Of a DNA stretch of 64,000 nt, positions 18,135-27,002 are shown one piece after another (position 1 is the first letter of the stretch; every line of letters begins with the position of its first letter). The stretch is from contig JANQTJ010000014.1 of assembly GCA_030731745.1 (NCBI GenBank), positions 41,331-105,330 of the forward strand, given 5' to 3'. Position numbers and translations under genes: made by a program. The stretch is from Flaviramulus sp. Its GTDB lineage: Bacteria; Bacteroidota; Bacteroidia; Flavobacteriales; Flavobacteriaceae. A model generated the notes under the pieces. It worked only from the letters and a program-made list of their open reading frames with translations. It made no database searches and was not told where the DNA came from.

Positions 18135-18917
18135 TTAATTTTTTACAACTATTTTAAAAGGATATTTTAATCCTTTGAAAGCCTCTAGATCTGCTCTTAA
18201 CGATCCCACAGCCAAATCTGCTTTTATGCGTAAAGGTACTTTATTTTTGTCTTTTGAAACCCATAGTGTTAAACTTTCTTCTTCTTTAAAAACACGTCCT
18301 GCCATTACATAGGGCCTAAATTTTAGAGATTCAATTTCGCCAAATTGAGTGTCTATAATCTCTTCTCCCAAATACATAAGCTTAAAACCATAATTTTCTT
18401 CATCAAAAAACATATTTGTACGAATCTCATCACCTATTTTCAAATTTTTAACATCGATATTATTTCGAAGATAATAATATGTTGAAACCATGTCTTGTAT
18501 ATTTGGTTTGATTTCAAAAACTTTTTGGACATTTTGCTTTTTATCATTTACAAAAGCTTTATTATTTTCATGATCAAAATTAATTTCTATATCTTTTGTA
18601 TGCCCCCCTTCATCTATATTCCTGATAAATTTATATGGTTTTATTGTTTTCCTATCAAAATAAGATTCGTATCTATCCTTAACCTTAAAAAACCATTTTA
18701 TCATGCCTGTTGTCCAGCCTTTCCCAACAACATGATAAACCTCTTTATCTTCTAATTTGGTATCTTTAACTGTAAGTGTTGCATTACCTGCTTTTAGCCA
18801 ATTACTATAACTCATTTTAAATTTAAACCATTCACCATCACCAAATGAAGATTCTTTCTGAGCATAAGCTATTTGGAGTGAAGCTATTACCAATATTATT
18901 AGTAGTATTTTTTTCAT
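18135..18917 (-). CDS. DUF3108 domain-containing exported protein
   Basis: A 260-residue protein with a signal peptide (LLIILVIASLQIAYAQ, about residues 4-19) and a DUF3108 body: WFKFKMSYSNWLKAGNATL near the N terminus, DRYESYFDRKTIKPYKFIRNI, and a C-terminal LTLWVSKDKNKVPLRIKADLAVGSL. DUF3108 proteins are beta-rich, probably periplasmic, and their function is unsettled. It starts 184 bp after the hppD gene end and ends 6 bp before the tryptophan dioxygenase start, so it is likely co-transcribed with the downstream genes. The neighbourhood does not by itself reveal a role. Confidence 0.85.
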   Translation of the reverse strand: MKKILLIILVIASLQIAYAQKESSFGDGEWFKFKMSYSNWLKAGNATLTVKDTKLEDKEVYHVVGKGWTTGMIKWFFKVKDRYESYFDRKTIKPYKFIRNIDEGGHTKDIEINFDHENNKAFVNDKKQNVQKVFEIKPNIQDMVSTYYYLRNNIDVKNLKIGDEIRTNMFFDEENYGFKLMYLGEEIIDTQFGEIESLKFRPYVMAGRVFKEEESLTLWVSKDKNKVPLRIKADLAVGSLRADLEAFKGLKYPFKIVVKN

Positions 18918-19043
18918 TTCTATTTGGGTGATTTTATTGTAACTCGATTTACAATACTTTATTGTTAAAGATTATAAATTACAATTACTATTCCAAAAAT
19001 ATAAAAATTCTTCAGACCACCTTTTATTATAAGAAACTTAACA

Positions 19044-19090
19044 TAAAATTAAAGCTCCATCAAAATAAATTTGACAGAGCTTTTTTTTGA
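19044..19090. terminator. hairpin terminator after hppD
   Basis: Two-part stem AAAGCTC..TCAAA / TTTGA..GAGCTTT with a 5-nt loop. The strongest T-tract (8 T) is on the plus strand; the minus strand has a weaker AATTTTAT tail. It sits just past the hppD stop at 19102. Confidence 0.65.
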
Positions 19091-19101
19091 AAAAAAATTT
19101 T

Positions 19102-20262
19102 TTAAAGTGTCCCTCTATTTGCTTGTTCACGTTCAATAGATTCAAACAAGGCTTTAAAATTTCCTGCACCAAAGCCTCTAGCTCCCATTCTTTGTATAAT
19201 TTCAAAAAACAAAGTTGGTCTATCTTGTAGTGGTTTTGTAAAAATTTGTAATAAATAACCTTCCTCATCAGCATCAATCATAATACCTAAATTTTTTAAA
19301 GTTTCAATATCTTCTCTTAGTTCATGACTATATTCCTCTAATCTTCCAGGAACAGCTTTATAATAAGCTTCTGGTGGTGTTGATAAAAATTCTACACCAC
19401 GCACTTTTAATTGGCTTACTGCTTTAATAATATCATCGGTAGCTACAGCTATATGTTGAATACCTGCTCCTTCATAAAAATCGAGATACTCTTCAATTTG
19501 TGAACGTTTTTTACCTTTAGCTGGTTCGTTTATTGGGAATTTTATACGTCCGTTACCATTACTCATTACTTTACTCATAAGTGCAGAGTACTCTGTATGG
19601 ATTTGTTTATCATCAAAGGATAAGAAATTTTCAAAACCCATTACGTCTTCATACCATTTTACCCACGTATTCATTTGACCCCAACCTACATTTCCAACCA
19701 TGTGATCTATATATTTTAAGCCTATTGGGGCTGGATTATAATCACTTTTCCACTCGCGGAAACCTGGTAAAAAAGTGCCATTGTAATTTTTGCGTTCTAC
19801 AAACATGTGCACTGTTTCTCCGTAAGTATAAATTCCTGCTCTAACAACTTCTCCATGTTCATCTTTTTCTACAGCGGGCTCCATATAAGATTTGGCTCCT
19901 CTACTTGTAGTTTCTTCATATGCTTTTTTTGCATCTTCAACCCAAAGCGCTACCACTTTGACACCATCACCATGTTTTACAATATGATTGTTAATTGGTG
20001 ATTTACTATTGAGAGGAGTTGTTAAAACTAGTTTAATCTTATCTTGTTTTAACACATAACTAACTTGATCTTTTGAGCCAGTTTCTAAACCTTTGTAAGC
20101 GTATGATTGAAAACCGAATGCTGTTTTATAAAAATGTGCTGATTGTTTGGCATTACCCACATAGAATTCTAAATAATCTGTTCCTAAAAGTGGTAAGAAA
20201 TCTTGTGCGCCTTCAAATATTTTTTCTAAACCGTAGTTTACTGATTTTATGTCTTTACTCAT
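19102..20262 (-). CDS. hppD: 4-hydroxyphenylpyruvate dioxygenase
   Basis: A 386-residue non-heme Fe(II) dioxygenase that turns 4-hydroxyphenylpyruvate into homogentisate, the second step of tyrosine degradation. It has the two-domain VOC layout. The iron ligands are visible as His in IDHMVGNV, His in GIQHIAVAT and Glu in TLFFEIIQR, and the C-terminal GFGAGNFKALFESIEREQ helix is diagnostic. The next step is encoded just upstream by hmgA, 182 bp away, so the pathway is locally complete to maleylacetoacetate. A degenerate copy of the intergenic repeat lies in the gap between them. Length is typical. Confidence 0.96.
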   Translation of the reverse strand: MSKDIKSVNYGLEKIFEGAQDFLPLLGTDYLEFYVGNAKQSAHFYKTAFGFQSYAYKGLETGSKDQVSYVLKQDKIKLVLTTPLNSKSPINNHIVKHGDGVKVVALWVEDAKKAYEETTSRGAKSYMEPAVEKDEHGEVVRAGIYTYGETVHMFVERKNYNGTFLPGFREWKSDYNPAPIGLKYIDHMVGNVGWGQMNTWVKWYEDVMGFENFLSFDDKQIHTEYSALMSKVMSNGNGRIKFPINEPAKGKKRSQIEEYLDFYEGAGIQHIAVATDDIIKAVSQLKVRGVEFLSTPPEAYYKAVPGRLEEYSHELREDIETLKNLGIMIDADEEGYLLQIFTKPLQDRPTLFFEIIQRMGARGFGAGNFKALFESIEREQANRGTL

Positions 20263-20383
20263 TTTTTGAATATTTATTTATGAGTTAAATTGTTTATTCT
20301 TAATGCCAAAATTTAACTCTAAACCCTAGCCATGATTAACTCAGTTATTGTACTTTCTTTTGGTTTTGTTGAATGCTTCGCAT

Positions 20384-20434
20384 TTGAAGCGGCATCTTTT
20401 TTTTCAAAAATATAGCGTAATGCAGGAAATAGCA
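20384..20434 (+). repeat. dispersed intergenic repeat, degenerate copy A
   Basis: The core GAAGCGGCATCTTTTTTTT, followed by ATATAGCGTAATGC, aligns with copy B at 57049-57129 (GAAGCGGCATCCTTTTTT, ATATAGCGTAAAGC). The outer TTAGGGAT and GCCCGACCC ends are missing or eroded. It lies between hmgA and hppD. Confidence 0.7.
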
Positions 20435-20444
20435 AAAAATTAAA

Positions 20445-21602
20445 TTACTCTAACCATGATTTATGATAGCTTTCATCGGCTATTTTCATGGCTTCTTCTG
20501 TTACCATTAAAGGCTTAAAAGTATCTACCATAACAGCGAGTTCTTCGGTTTTTGTTTTTCCAATACTTCGCTCTGTAGCCCCTGGGTGTGGACCATGCGG
20601 AATACCTGCTGGATGTAATGATATGTGACCTGCTTCTACATCGTTTCTACTCATAAAATCGCCATCTACGTAATACAAAACCTCATCAGAATCTATATTA
20701 CTGTGATTGTATGGCGCTGGAATAGACTGTGGGTGATAATCGTAAATACGTGGAACAAAACTGCACACAACAAAGGCATCAGTTTCAAAAGTTTGATGTA
20801 CTGGTGGCGGTTGATGGATGCGCCCAGTAATAGGCTCGAAATCGTGAATGGAGAAAGCATATGGATAATTATAACCATCGTATCCAACCACATCAAAAGG
20901 ATGAGAGGCATAAACCATCTCAATAATATCATCTTGCTTTTTAACTTTTATTAAAAAATCACCACTTTCGTTATTGGTCTCAAGCTCGAAAGGTCTGCGG
21001 ATATCTCGTTCGCAAAATGGCGAATGTTCTAATAATTGTCCAAACCAATTACGGTAGTTTTTAGGCGTATAAATAGGCCTGCGAGACTCCACAATAAACA
21101 GCCTATTGTTTTCTGTATCAAAATCAATTTTATAAATAATGCCTCTTGGCACTAATAAATAATCCCCGTATTTGAAATCTAGATTTCCTAAATGAGTTCT
21201 TAATTTACCTGAACCTTTATGGATAAATATAAGCTCATCTGCATCTGTGTTTTTATAAAAATAATCTTGAGTTGATTGCTTTGGCGCTGCAAGAATAATA
21301 GCGCAATCTTTATTTATCAAAATCGTTTTTCTGCTTTCTAAATAATCTATTTCTGGTTTTACTTGAAAACCTTTTAATCGATAAGATTTTATATTATTTA
21401 CTAAAGCTATTTTTGGGGCTACACTGTATTGTTTTTTTATTTCTTTTACTTGTGTTGGGCGTTGCTCGTGGTAACTATTTGTGGACATGCCATCAAACCC
21501 AATGGTTCCGAACAATTGCTCGTAATACAAACTGCCATCTGCTTTTCTAAATTGTGTGTGACGTTTGTGTGGAATTTCTCCTAATTTATGATAAAAAGGC
21601 AT
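20445..21602 (-). CDS. hmgA: Homogentisate 1,2-dioxygenase
   Basis: A 385-residue cupin-fold Fe(II) dioxygenase that opens the homogentisate ring to maleylacetoacetate. Recognisable segments are MPFYHKLGEIPHKRHTQFR at the N terminus, FIHKGSGKLRTHLG in the first cupin, DVVGYDGYNYPYAFSIHDFEP, and the C-terminal HPAGIPHGPHPGATERSIG with metal-binding histidines. It heads the aromatic catabolism run on this strand. Fumarylacetoacetase and maleylacetoacetate isomerase genes are not in the window. A -7-like box occurs about 36 nt upstream. Confidence 0.95.
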   Translation of the reverse strand: MPFYHKLGEIPHKRHTQFRKADGSLYYEQLFGTIGFDGMSTNSYHEQRPTQVKEIKKQYSVAPKIALVNNIKSYRLKGFQVKPEIDYLESRKTILINKDCAIILAAPKQSTQDYFYKNTDADELIFIHKGSGKLRTHLGNLDFKYGDYLLVPRGIIYKIDFDTENNRLFIVESRRPIYTPKNYRNWFGQLLEHSPFCERDIRRPFELETNNESGDFLIKVKKQDDIIEMVYASHPFDVVGYDGYNYPYAFSIHDFEPITGRIHQPPPVHQTFETDAFVVCSFVPRIYDYHPQSIPAPYNHSNIDSDEVLYYVDGDFMSRNDVEAGHISLHPAGIPHGPHPGATERSIGKTKTEELAVMVDTFKPLMVTEEAMKIADESYHKSWLE

Positions 21603-21637
21603 TTTCTTTAAAATTAAAATGTGTTGTTAAAATATAC

Positions 21638-21645
21638 TAAAGATA
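21638..21645 (-). promoter_or_regulatory. possible -7 box for hmgA
   Basis: The minus strand reads TATCTTTA, a one-base variant of TAnnTTTG, 35 nt before the hmgA ATG. No convincing -33 element. Confidence 0.3.
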
Positions 21646-21657
21646 GTGAAATTAAAT

Positions 21658-21683
21658 AGATTTCTGCCTTAGCAGAAATGACA
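21658..21683 (+). repeat. short palindromic intergenic repeat, copy 1
   Basis: AGATTTCTGC-CTTA-GCAGAAATGACA: a perfect 8-bp stem (ATTTCTGC/GCAGAAAT) followed by GACA. The same plan, with ATTCCT/AGGAAT arms and GACAAA, occurs at 32009-32041. Confidence 0.65.
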
Positions 21684-21912
21684 ATAATGCCTAATTATTC
21701 AGGATTTCTCTTGATAAGAAAATGAAGATGCTGAAGTAAATCTGTCCAAAAAAGTTTCATAATGATACAAATATCGTAATTTTTTTAGAATTTTTGATTT
21801 TCCAGTAAAGCGTAAAATGAACAGTATTAGAAATTTATTTAGATTCTAGATTTCTGGGAAATAACATTTTTAAGAGAAACATCCACAGAAGTGTTTGATT
21901 TTTTTTTTAAAA

Positions 21913-24147
21913 TTAAAACCAAAAACCAATGTTAAAAAACCAAACACTTTGTTTTTCCTCAGGAGAGAAACTATATTTTGCTTGAATTGGACCTAAAAAA
22001 CTATCAATACCATACCCTAATGCATAACCTCGGTAATCTGGCAAGGTTAACCATTCTCCAGTTTCAAAAATATTATCATCTATATTTGCCCAATTGCCTT
22101 CGGCTGTAATGTGGTGCTTTTTATATACCTCGAAATCTGCAATAAATGATGCTTTTACAAAGCTATTACCTGTAAGTGAAATAAAATCGTAACCCACAAA
22201 CGGTATGAAATTATTTATAAAATTATTACCATAACCACCTAAAGCAAAATCTAAAGTTCTAGTAGAATTACTGCCCATTTTAAAACCACCACTTGTTTGT
22301 AAATTAAAAGCAAATTTATCAGAAACACTAAAAGCATAACCCATATCTGCTTTTGCTATGGAAAAGTCTTCAAATACTTCATTAAAATTAGAAGCGTATA
22401 AATACGTATGTAAATCTCCATTAAAATAAACACCTTTTTTGGGGAAATATTTATTGTCATAAGTATCTAATTTTAGATTACCAAAAACACTCAAATAGTC
22501 GGTGTTTTCAAAGAAAAAATCATCTGTAGAATTGTTTCCAAAAATAGTTTCAGATTTAACTTCTAAACGTTTGTGCTCGCCACCAATACTAAATGAAAAA
22601 TCTCTTCTAAACAACGTTTGAAGATAAAACTGATTGGTTTGGTCTCTTAGCTTTACATCAATTTTATTTATTCCAGTAGTTGCTATTTGATTATCATCTA
22701 ATAGTAACTGCGCATTTACATTTTTGTTAAATTGATTGTATCTAGAATTTATACCAATGCTCCAATAAAAACCTTTATCAATTAAATATTCAAAATTATA
22801 CCTCACATTATCCCCCAAAATAACATCAAGTAATGCAACATCGTTTTTAAAAAGTAGTTGTTTTTTAGTTAAGTTTACTAAAGCAGCACTCTTATATAAA
22901 TCGTCATAATGCAAACCAAATTTTATAAAAGTATTTACTTGTGTTTCTTTTAAATTGGCCAATAAATCATAACCTTCTTTATCTTTTGTTGATTTTAATT
23001 GATATTCAAAAGCATCAAAATTGTTGGTGGCTACTAAATTATTAATGCCTTTTTTAAAATCATCATAACTTATTTTTTCTTCGTTTTTAAGTTTTAGTTT
23101 TCCTAAAACGTAAGCTCTTGTGTATTTCTCATTACCTTTTACAGTTATAGTATTTATTATTAAACTATCAATTTGTTTAGGTTTAAGTAACAAAGGATTT
23201 GAATTGGTTTGTAAAACATTTAATGCACTTAGTTTTGATAATGCTTCATTTTTCCCAGCTTCAATTATTTTTGACCCTTCATTAAAAGAAACTACATTAA
23301 AATTATCAATATCTGGTTTTAAATAAATATCTGTTTTATTCACTTTAAACTTCATATCGTTAATGGTTCTGAAGTTGTTTATCTGAATTAAAACTTCAGG
23401 AGCTGATGTTAATTGATCCCGAGAGGCTAAACCGTGTTGCACATCTACGCCTATTATAATATCGATACCTTTTGCTCGTAATTCATCAACCGGATAATTA
23501 TTTACAACACCACCATCAATTAAAAGATTTCCATTAATATTTACTGGTTGAAATAACGATGGTAATGCAGAACTTGCCATGACAGCTTGCGTCAAGTTAC
23601 CGCTATCTAAAACAACTTGTTTTCCCGTTTCGATATTAGTTGCCAAACAAAAAAATGGAATAGGCAATTCACTAAAATTTTCAATTTTATTTACATGTAA
23701 AGTTAATTTTAACAATAAACTATAGGTATTGTAACCCTTTGAAAGTGCTGATGGCAACTTAACTTTAAAATTGTTAAAAGGTAATTTTACTAGATACTTT
23801 TCGGTATTGGCACGTTCGTCAAAAGCGGTTGAAGCTCTTGGCAAATTATCATTTATAATCGCATCAAAATCTACGGTTTTAAATATCGAATCGAGTTGCT
23901 TACCAGAATATCCTGAGGCATAAAGAGAGCCGATAACAGCTCCCATACTAGTTCCTGCAACATAATCAACTTTAATACCCAAACTATCAATTACTTTTAA
24001 AACACCAATATGAGCTAACCCTTTGGCGCCACCTCCACTTAACACCAAACCAACTTTTGGCTCAGGGGTTTTTACTAAATCATTTTGCGCTTTCGCGGAA
24101 AACAAAACTAGTATGCATAGGGTTAATATGATATTTTTAGTTTTCAA
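21913..24147 (-). CDS. Patatin-like phospholipase fused to Omp85-type barrel (PlpD-like)
   Basis: A 744-residue type Vd autotransporter-like protein. Residues 1-20 are a signal peptide. The patatin domain (about 30-230) has the oxyanion loop SGGGAKGLAH, the nucleophile GTSMG and the Asp motif DGG, so the Ser-Asp dyad is intact. A POTRA-like segment (about 320-400, VKGNEKYTRAYVLGKLKL) and a 16-strand Omp85-like barrel ending in SVWFFNIGFWF follow. It should place a lipase on or through the outer membrane. It starts 6 bp after uvrC and may be co-transcribed with it. Unlike Pseudomonas PlpD, secretion of the passenger in Bacteroidota is not settled. Confidence 0.9.
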   Translation of the reverse strand: MKTKNIILTLCILVLFSAKAQNDLVKTPEPKVGLVLSGGGAKGLAHIGVLKVIDSLGIKVDYVAGTSMGAVIGSLYASGYSGKQLDSIFKTVDFDAIINDNLPRASTAFDERANTEKYLVKLPFNNFKVKLPSALSKGYNTYSLLLKLTLHVNKIENFSELPIPFFCLATNIETGKQVVLDSGNLTQAVMASSALPSLFQPVNINGNLLIDGGVVNNYPVDELRAKGIDIIIGVDVQHGLASRDQLTSAPEVLIQINNFRTINDMKFKVNKTDIYLKPDIDNFNVVSFNEGSKIIEAGKNEALSKLSALNVLQTNSNPLLLKPKQIDSLIINTITVKGNEKYTRAYVLGKLKLKNEEKISYDDFKKGINNLVATNNFDAFEYQLKSTKDKEGYDLLANLKETQVNTFIKFGLHYDDLYKSAALVNLTKKQLLFKNDVALLDVILGDNVRYNFEYLIDKGFYWSIGINSRYNQFNKNVNAQLLLDDNQIATTGINKIDVKLRDQTNQFYLQTLFRRDFSFSIGGEHKRLEVKSETIFGNNSTDDFFFENTDYLSVFGNLKLDTYDNKYFPKKGVYFNGDLHTYLYASNFNEVFEDFSIAKADMGYAFSVSDKFAFNLQTSGGFKMGSNSTRTLDFALGGYGNNFINNFIPFVGYDFISLTGNSFVKASFIADFEVYKKHHITAEGNWANIDDNIFETGEWLTLPDYRGYALGYGIDSFLGPIQAKYSFSPEEKQSVWFFNIGFWF

Positions 24148-24153
24148 AATGTA

Positions 24154-25950
24154 TTATTCTGCATTATGATAATAATTATAAACCTTTTCTGCTCTTGAAA
24201 CTCCAATAACTTCCTCCAACTCATCTAACTTGGCATTCGCAACGCGTTTAGCAGATTTAAAATGTTTTAATAACTCAACGATTGTTTTTTCTCCAACACC
24301 AGCAATCGTTTCAAGCTCTGTATTTAAAGCACTTTTACTGCGTTTATTTCGGTGGTGCTCAATACCAAAACGGTGTGCTTCGTTTCTTAATTGTTGTATA
24401 ATTTTTAAGGTTTCACTTTTCTTATCTAAATATAAGGGAATTGAATCGTTTGGATAGAATAATTCTTCTAAACGTTTTGCAATCCCAATGATGGCAATTT
24501 TTCCTCTTAGATTTAAAGCATCCAAACTTTTTAAAGCGGATGATAATTGTCCCTTTCCTCCATCTATGATGATTAAATGTGGCAAAGGTTGCTCCTCTTC
24601 AAGCATTCTTTTATATCGCCTGTTAACCACTTCTTCCATTGAGGCAAAATCATCAGGCCCAACAACAGTTTTGATGTTAAAGTGGCGATAATCTTTTTTA
24701 CTGGGTTTCCCGTTTTTAAAAACTACACAGGCTGCAACAGGATTGGTGCCTTGTATATTTGAGTTATCAAAACATTCAATGTGTCGTGGCTCTTCAGAAA
24801 GTCTTAAATCTACCTTCATTTGAGCCATAATTCTATTTACATGTCTATCTGGATCGACAATTTTCATTTGTTTAAAACGCTCCATTCTAAAATATTTAGC
24901 GTTACGAAGCGATAAATCCAGAATATGTTTTTTGTCGCCCAATTGCGGTACGGTTACCTTAATATCTTCCCCTAAATCGACTTGAAAAGGCACAAAAATT
25001 TCTTTGCTTTTTGAATGGAATCGCTGCCTAATTTCGGTAATGGCGAGCTCCAATAATTCCTTATCGGTTTCATCTAATTTCTTTTTTATTTCAAGCGTAT
25101 GAGAGCGTATAATGGAGCCGTACGAAAGTTGCAAAAAATTAATATACCCATAACTTTCATCACTTATAATAGTAAAAACATCAACATTACTAATTTTTGG
25201 ATTTACAATAGTAGACTTTGATTGATAATTTTCTAAAACCTCTACTTTTTCCTTTATTTTTTGGGCTTCTTCAAACTGCATATTATCAGCAAAATCTCGC
25301 ATTTGTTTTTTAAACTGCTGCAATGAATCTTTAAAATTTCCTTTCAAGATTTCCTTGATGGCTTTAATGTTTTCATTGTATTCCGCTTCGGTTTCAAGAC
25401 CTTCACAGGGGCCTTTGCAATTTCCCAAATGGTATTCCAAACACACTTTATATTTTCCAGCTTGTATTTTTTCCTCTGCCAAATCATAATTACAGGTTCT
25501 TAAATAATAGAGACCTTTTATTAAATCCAGAAGTGTGTAAACTGTTTTTACACTGGTGTAAGGACCAAAATATTCGCCACCGTTTTTAAAAACTCTTCGT
25601 GTTGAAAAAACTCTTGGAAAACGTTCGTTTTTAATACATATCCATGGATATGATTTATCGTCCTTCAATAATACATTATAGCGTGGTTTGTGTTTTTTAA
25701 TTAAGTTGTTTTCAAGTAAAAGCGCGTCAGTTTCGGTGTCAACAACAATGTGTTTTATATTTACAATTTTTTTTACAAGTACGCGGGTTTTACCGTTATC
25801 GTGGGTTTTAGTAAAATACGAACTAACTCGTTTTTTTAAATTTTTAGCTTTACCTACATAAATAATAGTACCATCTTTATCAAAATATTGATAAACTCCG
25901 GGTTGATTAGGCAAGGTTTGTAATTGTATATCTAAAGCAGGCGTGTCCAT
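24154..25950 (-). CDS. uvrC: Excinuclease ABC subunit C
   Basis: A 598-residue UvrC, the dual-incision nuclease of nucleotide excision repair that acts with UvrA and UvrB. Domains in order are the GIY-YIG nuclease (PGVYQYFDKDGTIIYVGKAKN, residues 16-90), the UvrB-interacting UVR motif (MQFEEAQKIKEKVEVL, about 215), the RNase H-like 5' nuclease (ECFDNSNIQGTNPVAACVVF, about 395) and a C-terminal helix-hairpin-helix pair (ETIAGVGEKTIVELLKHF). Length is normal. A perfect TACCTTTG -7 box lies 5 nt before the ATG, predicting a leaderless or near-leaderless transcript. Confidence 0.97.
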   Translation of the reverse strand: MDTPALDIQLQTLPNQPGVYQYFDKDGTIIYVGKAKNLKKRVSSYFTKTHDNGKTRVLVKKIVNIKHIVVDTETDALLLENNLIKKHKPRYNVLLKDDKSYPWICIKNERFPRVFSTRRVFKNGGEYFGPYTSVKTVYTLLDLIKGLYYLRTCNYDLAEEKIQAGKYKVCLEYHLGNCKGPCEGLETEAEYNENIKAIKEILKGNFKDSLQQFKKQMRDFADNMQFEEAQKIKEKVEVLENYQSKSTIVNPKISNVDVFTIISDESYGYINFLQLSYGSIIRSHTLEIKKKLDETDKELLELAITEIRQRFHSKSKEIFVPFQVDLGEDIKVTVPQLGDKKHILDLSLRNAKYFRMERFKQMKIVDPDRHVNRIMAQMKVDLRLSEEPRHIECFDNSNIQGTNPVAACVVFKNGKPSKKDYRHFNIKTVVGPDDFASMEEVVNRRYKRMLEEEQPLPHLIIIDGGKGQLSSALKSLDALNLRGKIAIIGIAKRLEELFYPNDSIPLYLDKKSETLKIIQQLRNEAHRFGIEHHRNKRSKSALNTELETIAGVGEKTIVELLKHFKSAKRVANAKLDELEEVIGVSRAEKVYNYYHNAE

Positions 25951-25955
25951 TAAAT

Positions 25956-25963
25956 CAAAGGTA
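25956..25963 (-). promoter_or_regulatory. -7 promoter box directly before uvrC ATG
   Basis: The minus strand reads TACCTTTG, separated from the start codon by 5 nt, so transcription would begin at or within a few bases of the ATG. No clear -33 TTG. Confidence 0.5.
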
Positions 25964-26035
25964 TATTAAATTATAGATAATGTAAAAATTAGCTTTCCTT
26001 TTTTACTATCTTGTATATTGAAATTTTAAAAAAAA

Positions 26036-26503
26036 ATGAAAAAAAATATAGTCTTATTAGCTATCATCCTAATTTCGATAAAAGCCATAGCTCAAGAAAA
26101 ATTAAATTTTTATTTGAGTTTTGATCATATAGCACTTTCTGTTAAAAACCTTGATAAATCGGCAGAATTCTACAAAAACACTTTAAATCTTAAGGAAATT
26201 ACGAATAAAACTAAGGCTGATGGTATTAAATGGTTTTCATTAGGTGATGGAAAAGAACTTCATTTAATCTCTACTATAAAAGGAAATATTAAACTTAATA
26301 AAGCGGTCCATTTTGCTGTTACCACATCAGATTTTGATATTTTTATAAAAAAACTGACATTAATGAATGTCAATTATTCAAGTTGGACTGATGAAAATCA
26401 AAAAATAACTATTAGAGCTGATGGCGTAAAACAAGTTTATATACAAGACCCAAATGGCTATTGGTTTGAAGTGAATAGTGTTAAAGATAAATCGATTAAT
26501 TAA
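26036..26503 (+). CDS. Exported VOC (glyoxalase/bleomycin-resistance fold) family protein
   Basis: A 155-residue protein with an N-terminal signal peptide (IVLLAIILISIKAIAQ, residues 4-19) and a single VOC domain: LSFDHIALSVKNLDKSAEFYKNTL, then DGIKWFSLGDGKELHLI, then AVHFAVTTSDF and a final YIQDPNGYWFEVNS. Metal-site positions (His in FDHIA, His in ELHLI, His in VHFAV, Glu in WFEV) are all present. Secreted VOC proteins of this kind are common in flavobacteria; the substrate is unknown. It is divergent from uvrC and precedes the RimK operon by 52 bp, so it may or may not share that transcript. Confidence 0.85.
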   Translation: MKKNIVLLAIILISIKAIAQEKLNFYLSFDHIALSVKNLDKSAEFYKNTLNLKEITNKTKADGIKWFSLGDGKELHLISTIKGNIKLNKAVHFAVTTSDFDIFIKKLTLMNVNYSSWTDENQKITIRADGVKQVYIQDPNGYWFEVNSVKDKSIN

Positions 26504-26555
26504 TAATTTTTCAATTAACAAATTTCCTAACTTGCACCTATTTTTAATCGAATAA

Positions 26556-27002
26556 ATGAGCAAAAAAATTATTGGAAGGGTTGATAAAATTGACTTCCCA
26601 AAATTAGGTTTATTCAATATCAATGTTAAAGTTGATACAGGCGCATATACCTCAGCAATTCACTGCTCTGAAATTATTCTAGAGGGTACAAATTTGCGCT
26701 GTATTTTTAATAGTGATTATCACCAAAACTTTGGAAAAACAGAAATAATTTTCAATCAATACACAAAAACAAATGTAAAAAGCAGCAACGGATTTAAAGA
26801 AAATCGATTCAAAGTAAAATCAGAAGTTGTATTTTTTGGAAAAACATACAAGATTAACTTAACTTTAAGCACTAGAGACGATATGAAATTTCCTGTATTG
26901 ATAGGTAGGCAATTTTTAAAACAAAAATTTATAGTTGATGTAGATTTAGAAAACGTTTCTTTTTTATACAAAACACATAATGAATATAGTAATACTCTCT
27001 AG
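26556..27002 (+). CDS. RimB-like retropepsin-fold protease (PF05618 family)
   Basis: A 148-residue protein of the family named putative ATP-dependent zinc protease, which looks retropepsin-like. The key motif [15 protein letters not shown] (Asp-Thr-Gly) is near residue 24, and the second signature [18 protein letters not shown] is near residue 110. Homologues are encoded next to RimK; in Pseudomonas the protein is called RimB and opposes RimK-made tails. The 3' end overlaps the rimK start by 23 bp, a strong sign of translational coupling. It probably cleaves or remodels the product of the neighbouring ligase; this last point is inference from context. Confidence 0.85.
   Translation: MSKKIIGRVDKIDFPKLGLFNINVKVDTGAYTSAIHCSEIILEGTNLRCIFNSDYHQNFGKTEIIFNQYTKTNVKSSNGFKENRFKVKSEVVFFGKTYKINLTLSTRDDMKFPVLIGRQFLKQKFIVDVDLENVSFLYKTHNEYSNTL

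Larger units (their letters stand above)
21603..21912. other. 310-bp intergenic region without a gene
   Basis: This gap lies upstream of hmgA and downstream of the patatin gene. It holds a -7-like box (21638-21645), the palindromic repeat at 21658-21683, and otherwise AT-rich sequence. I see no open frame with coding character and no clear terminator. Confidence 0.6.

Noticed and set aside
19038-19277. 79-residue minus-strand ORF
   Set aside because: It is a shadow of hppD and its terminator; codon pattern is not coding.
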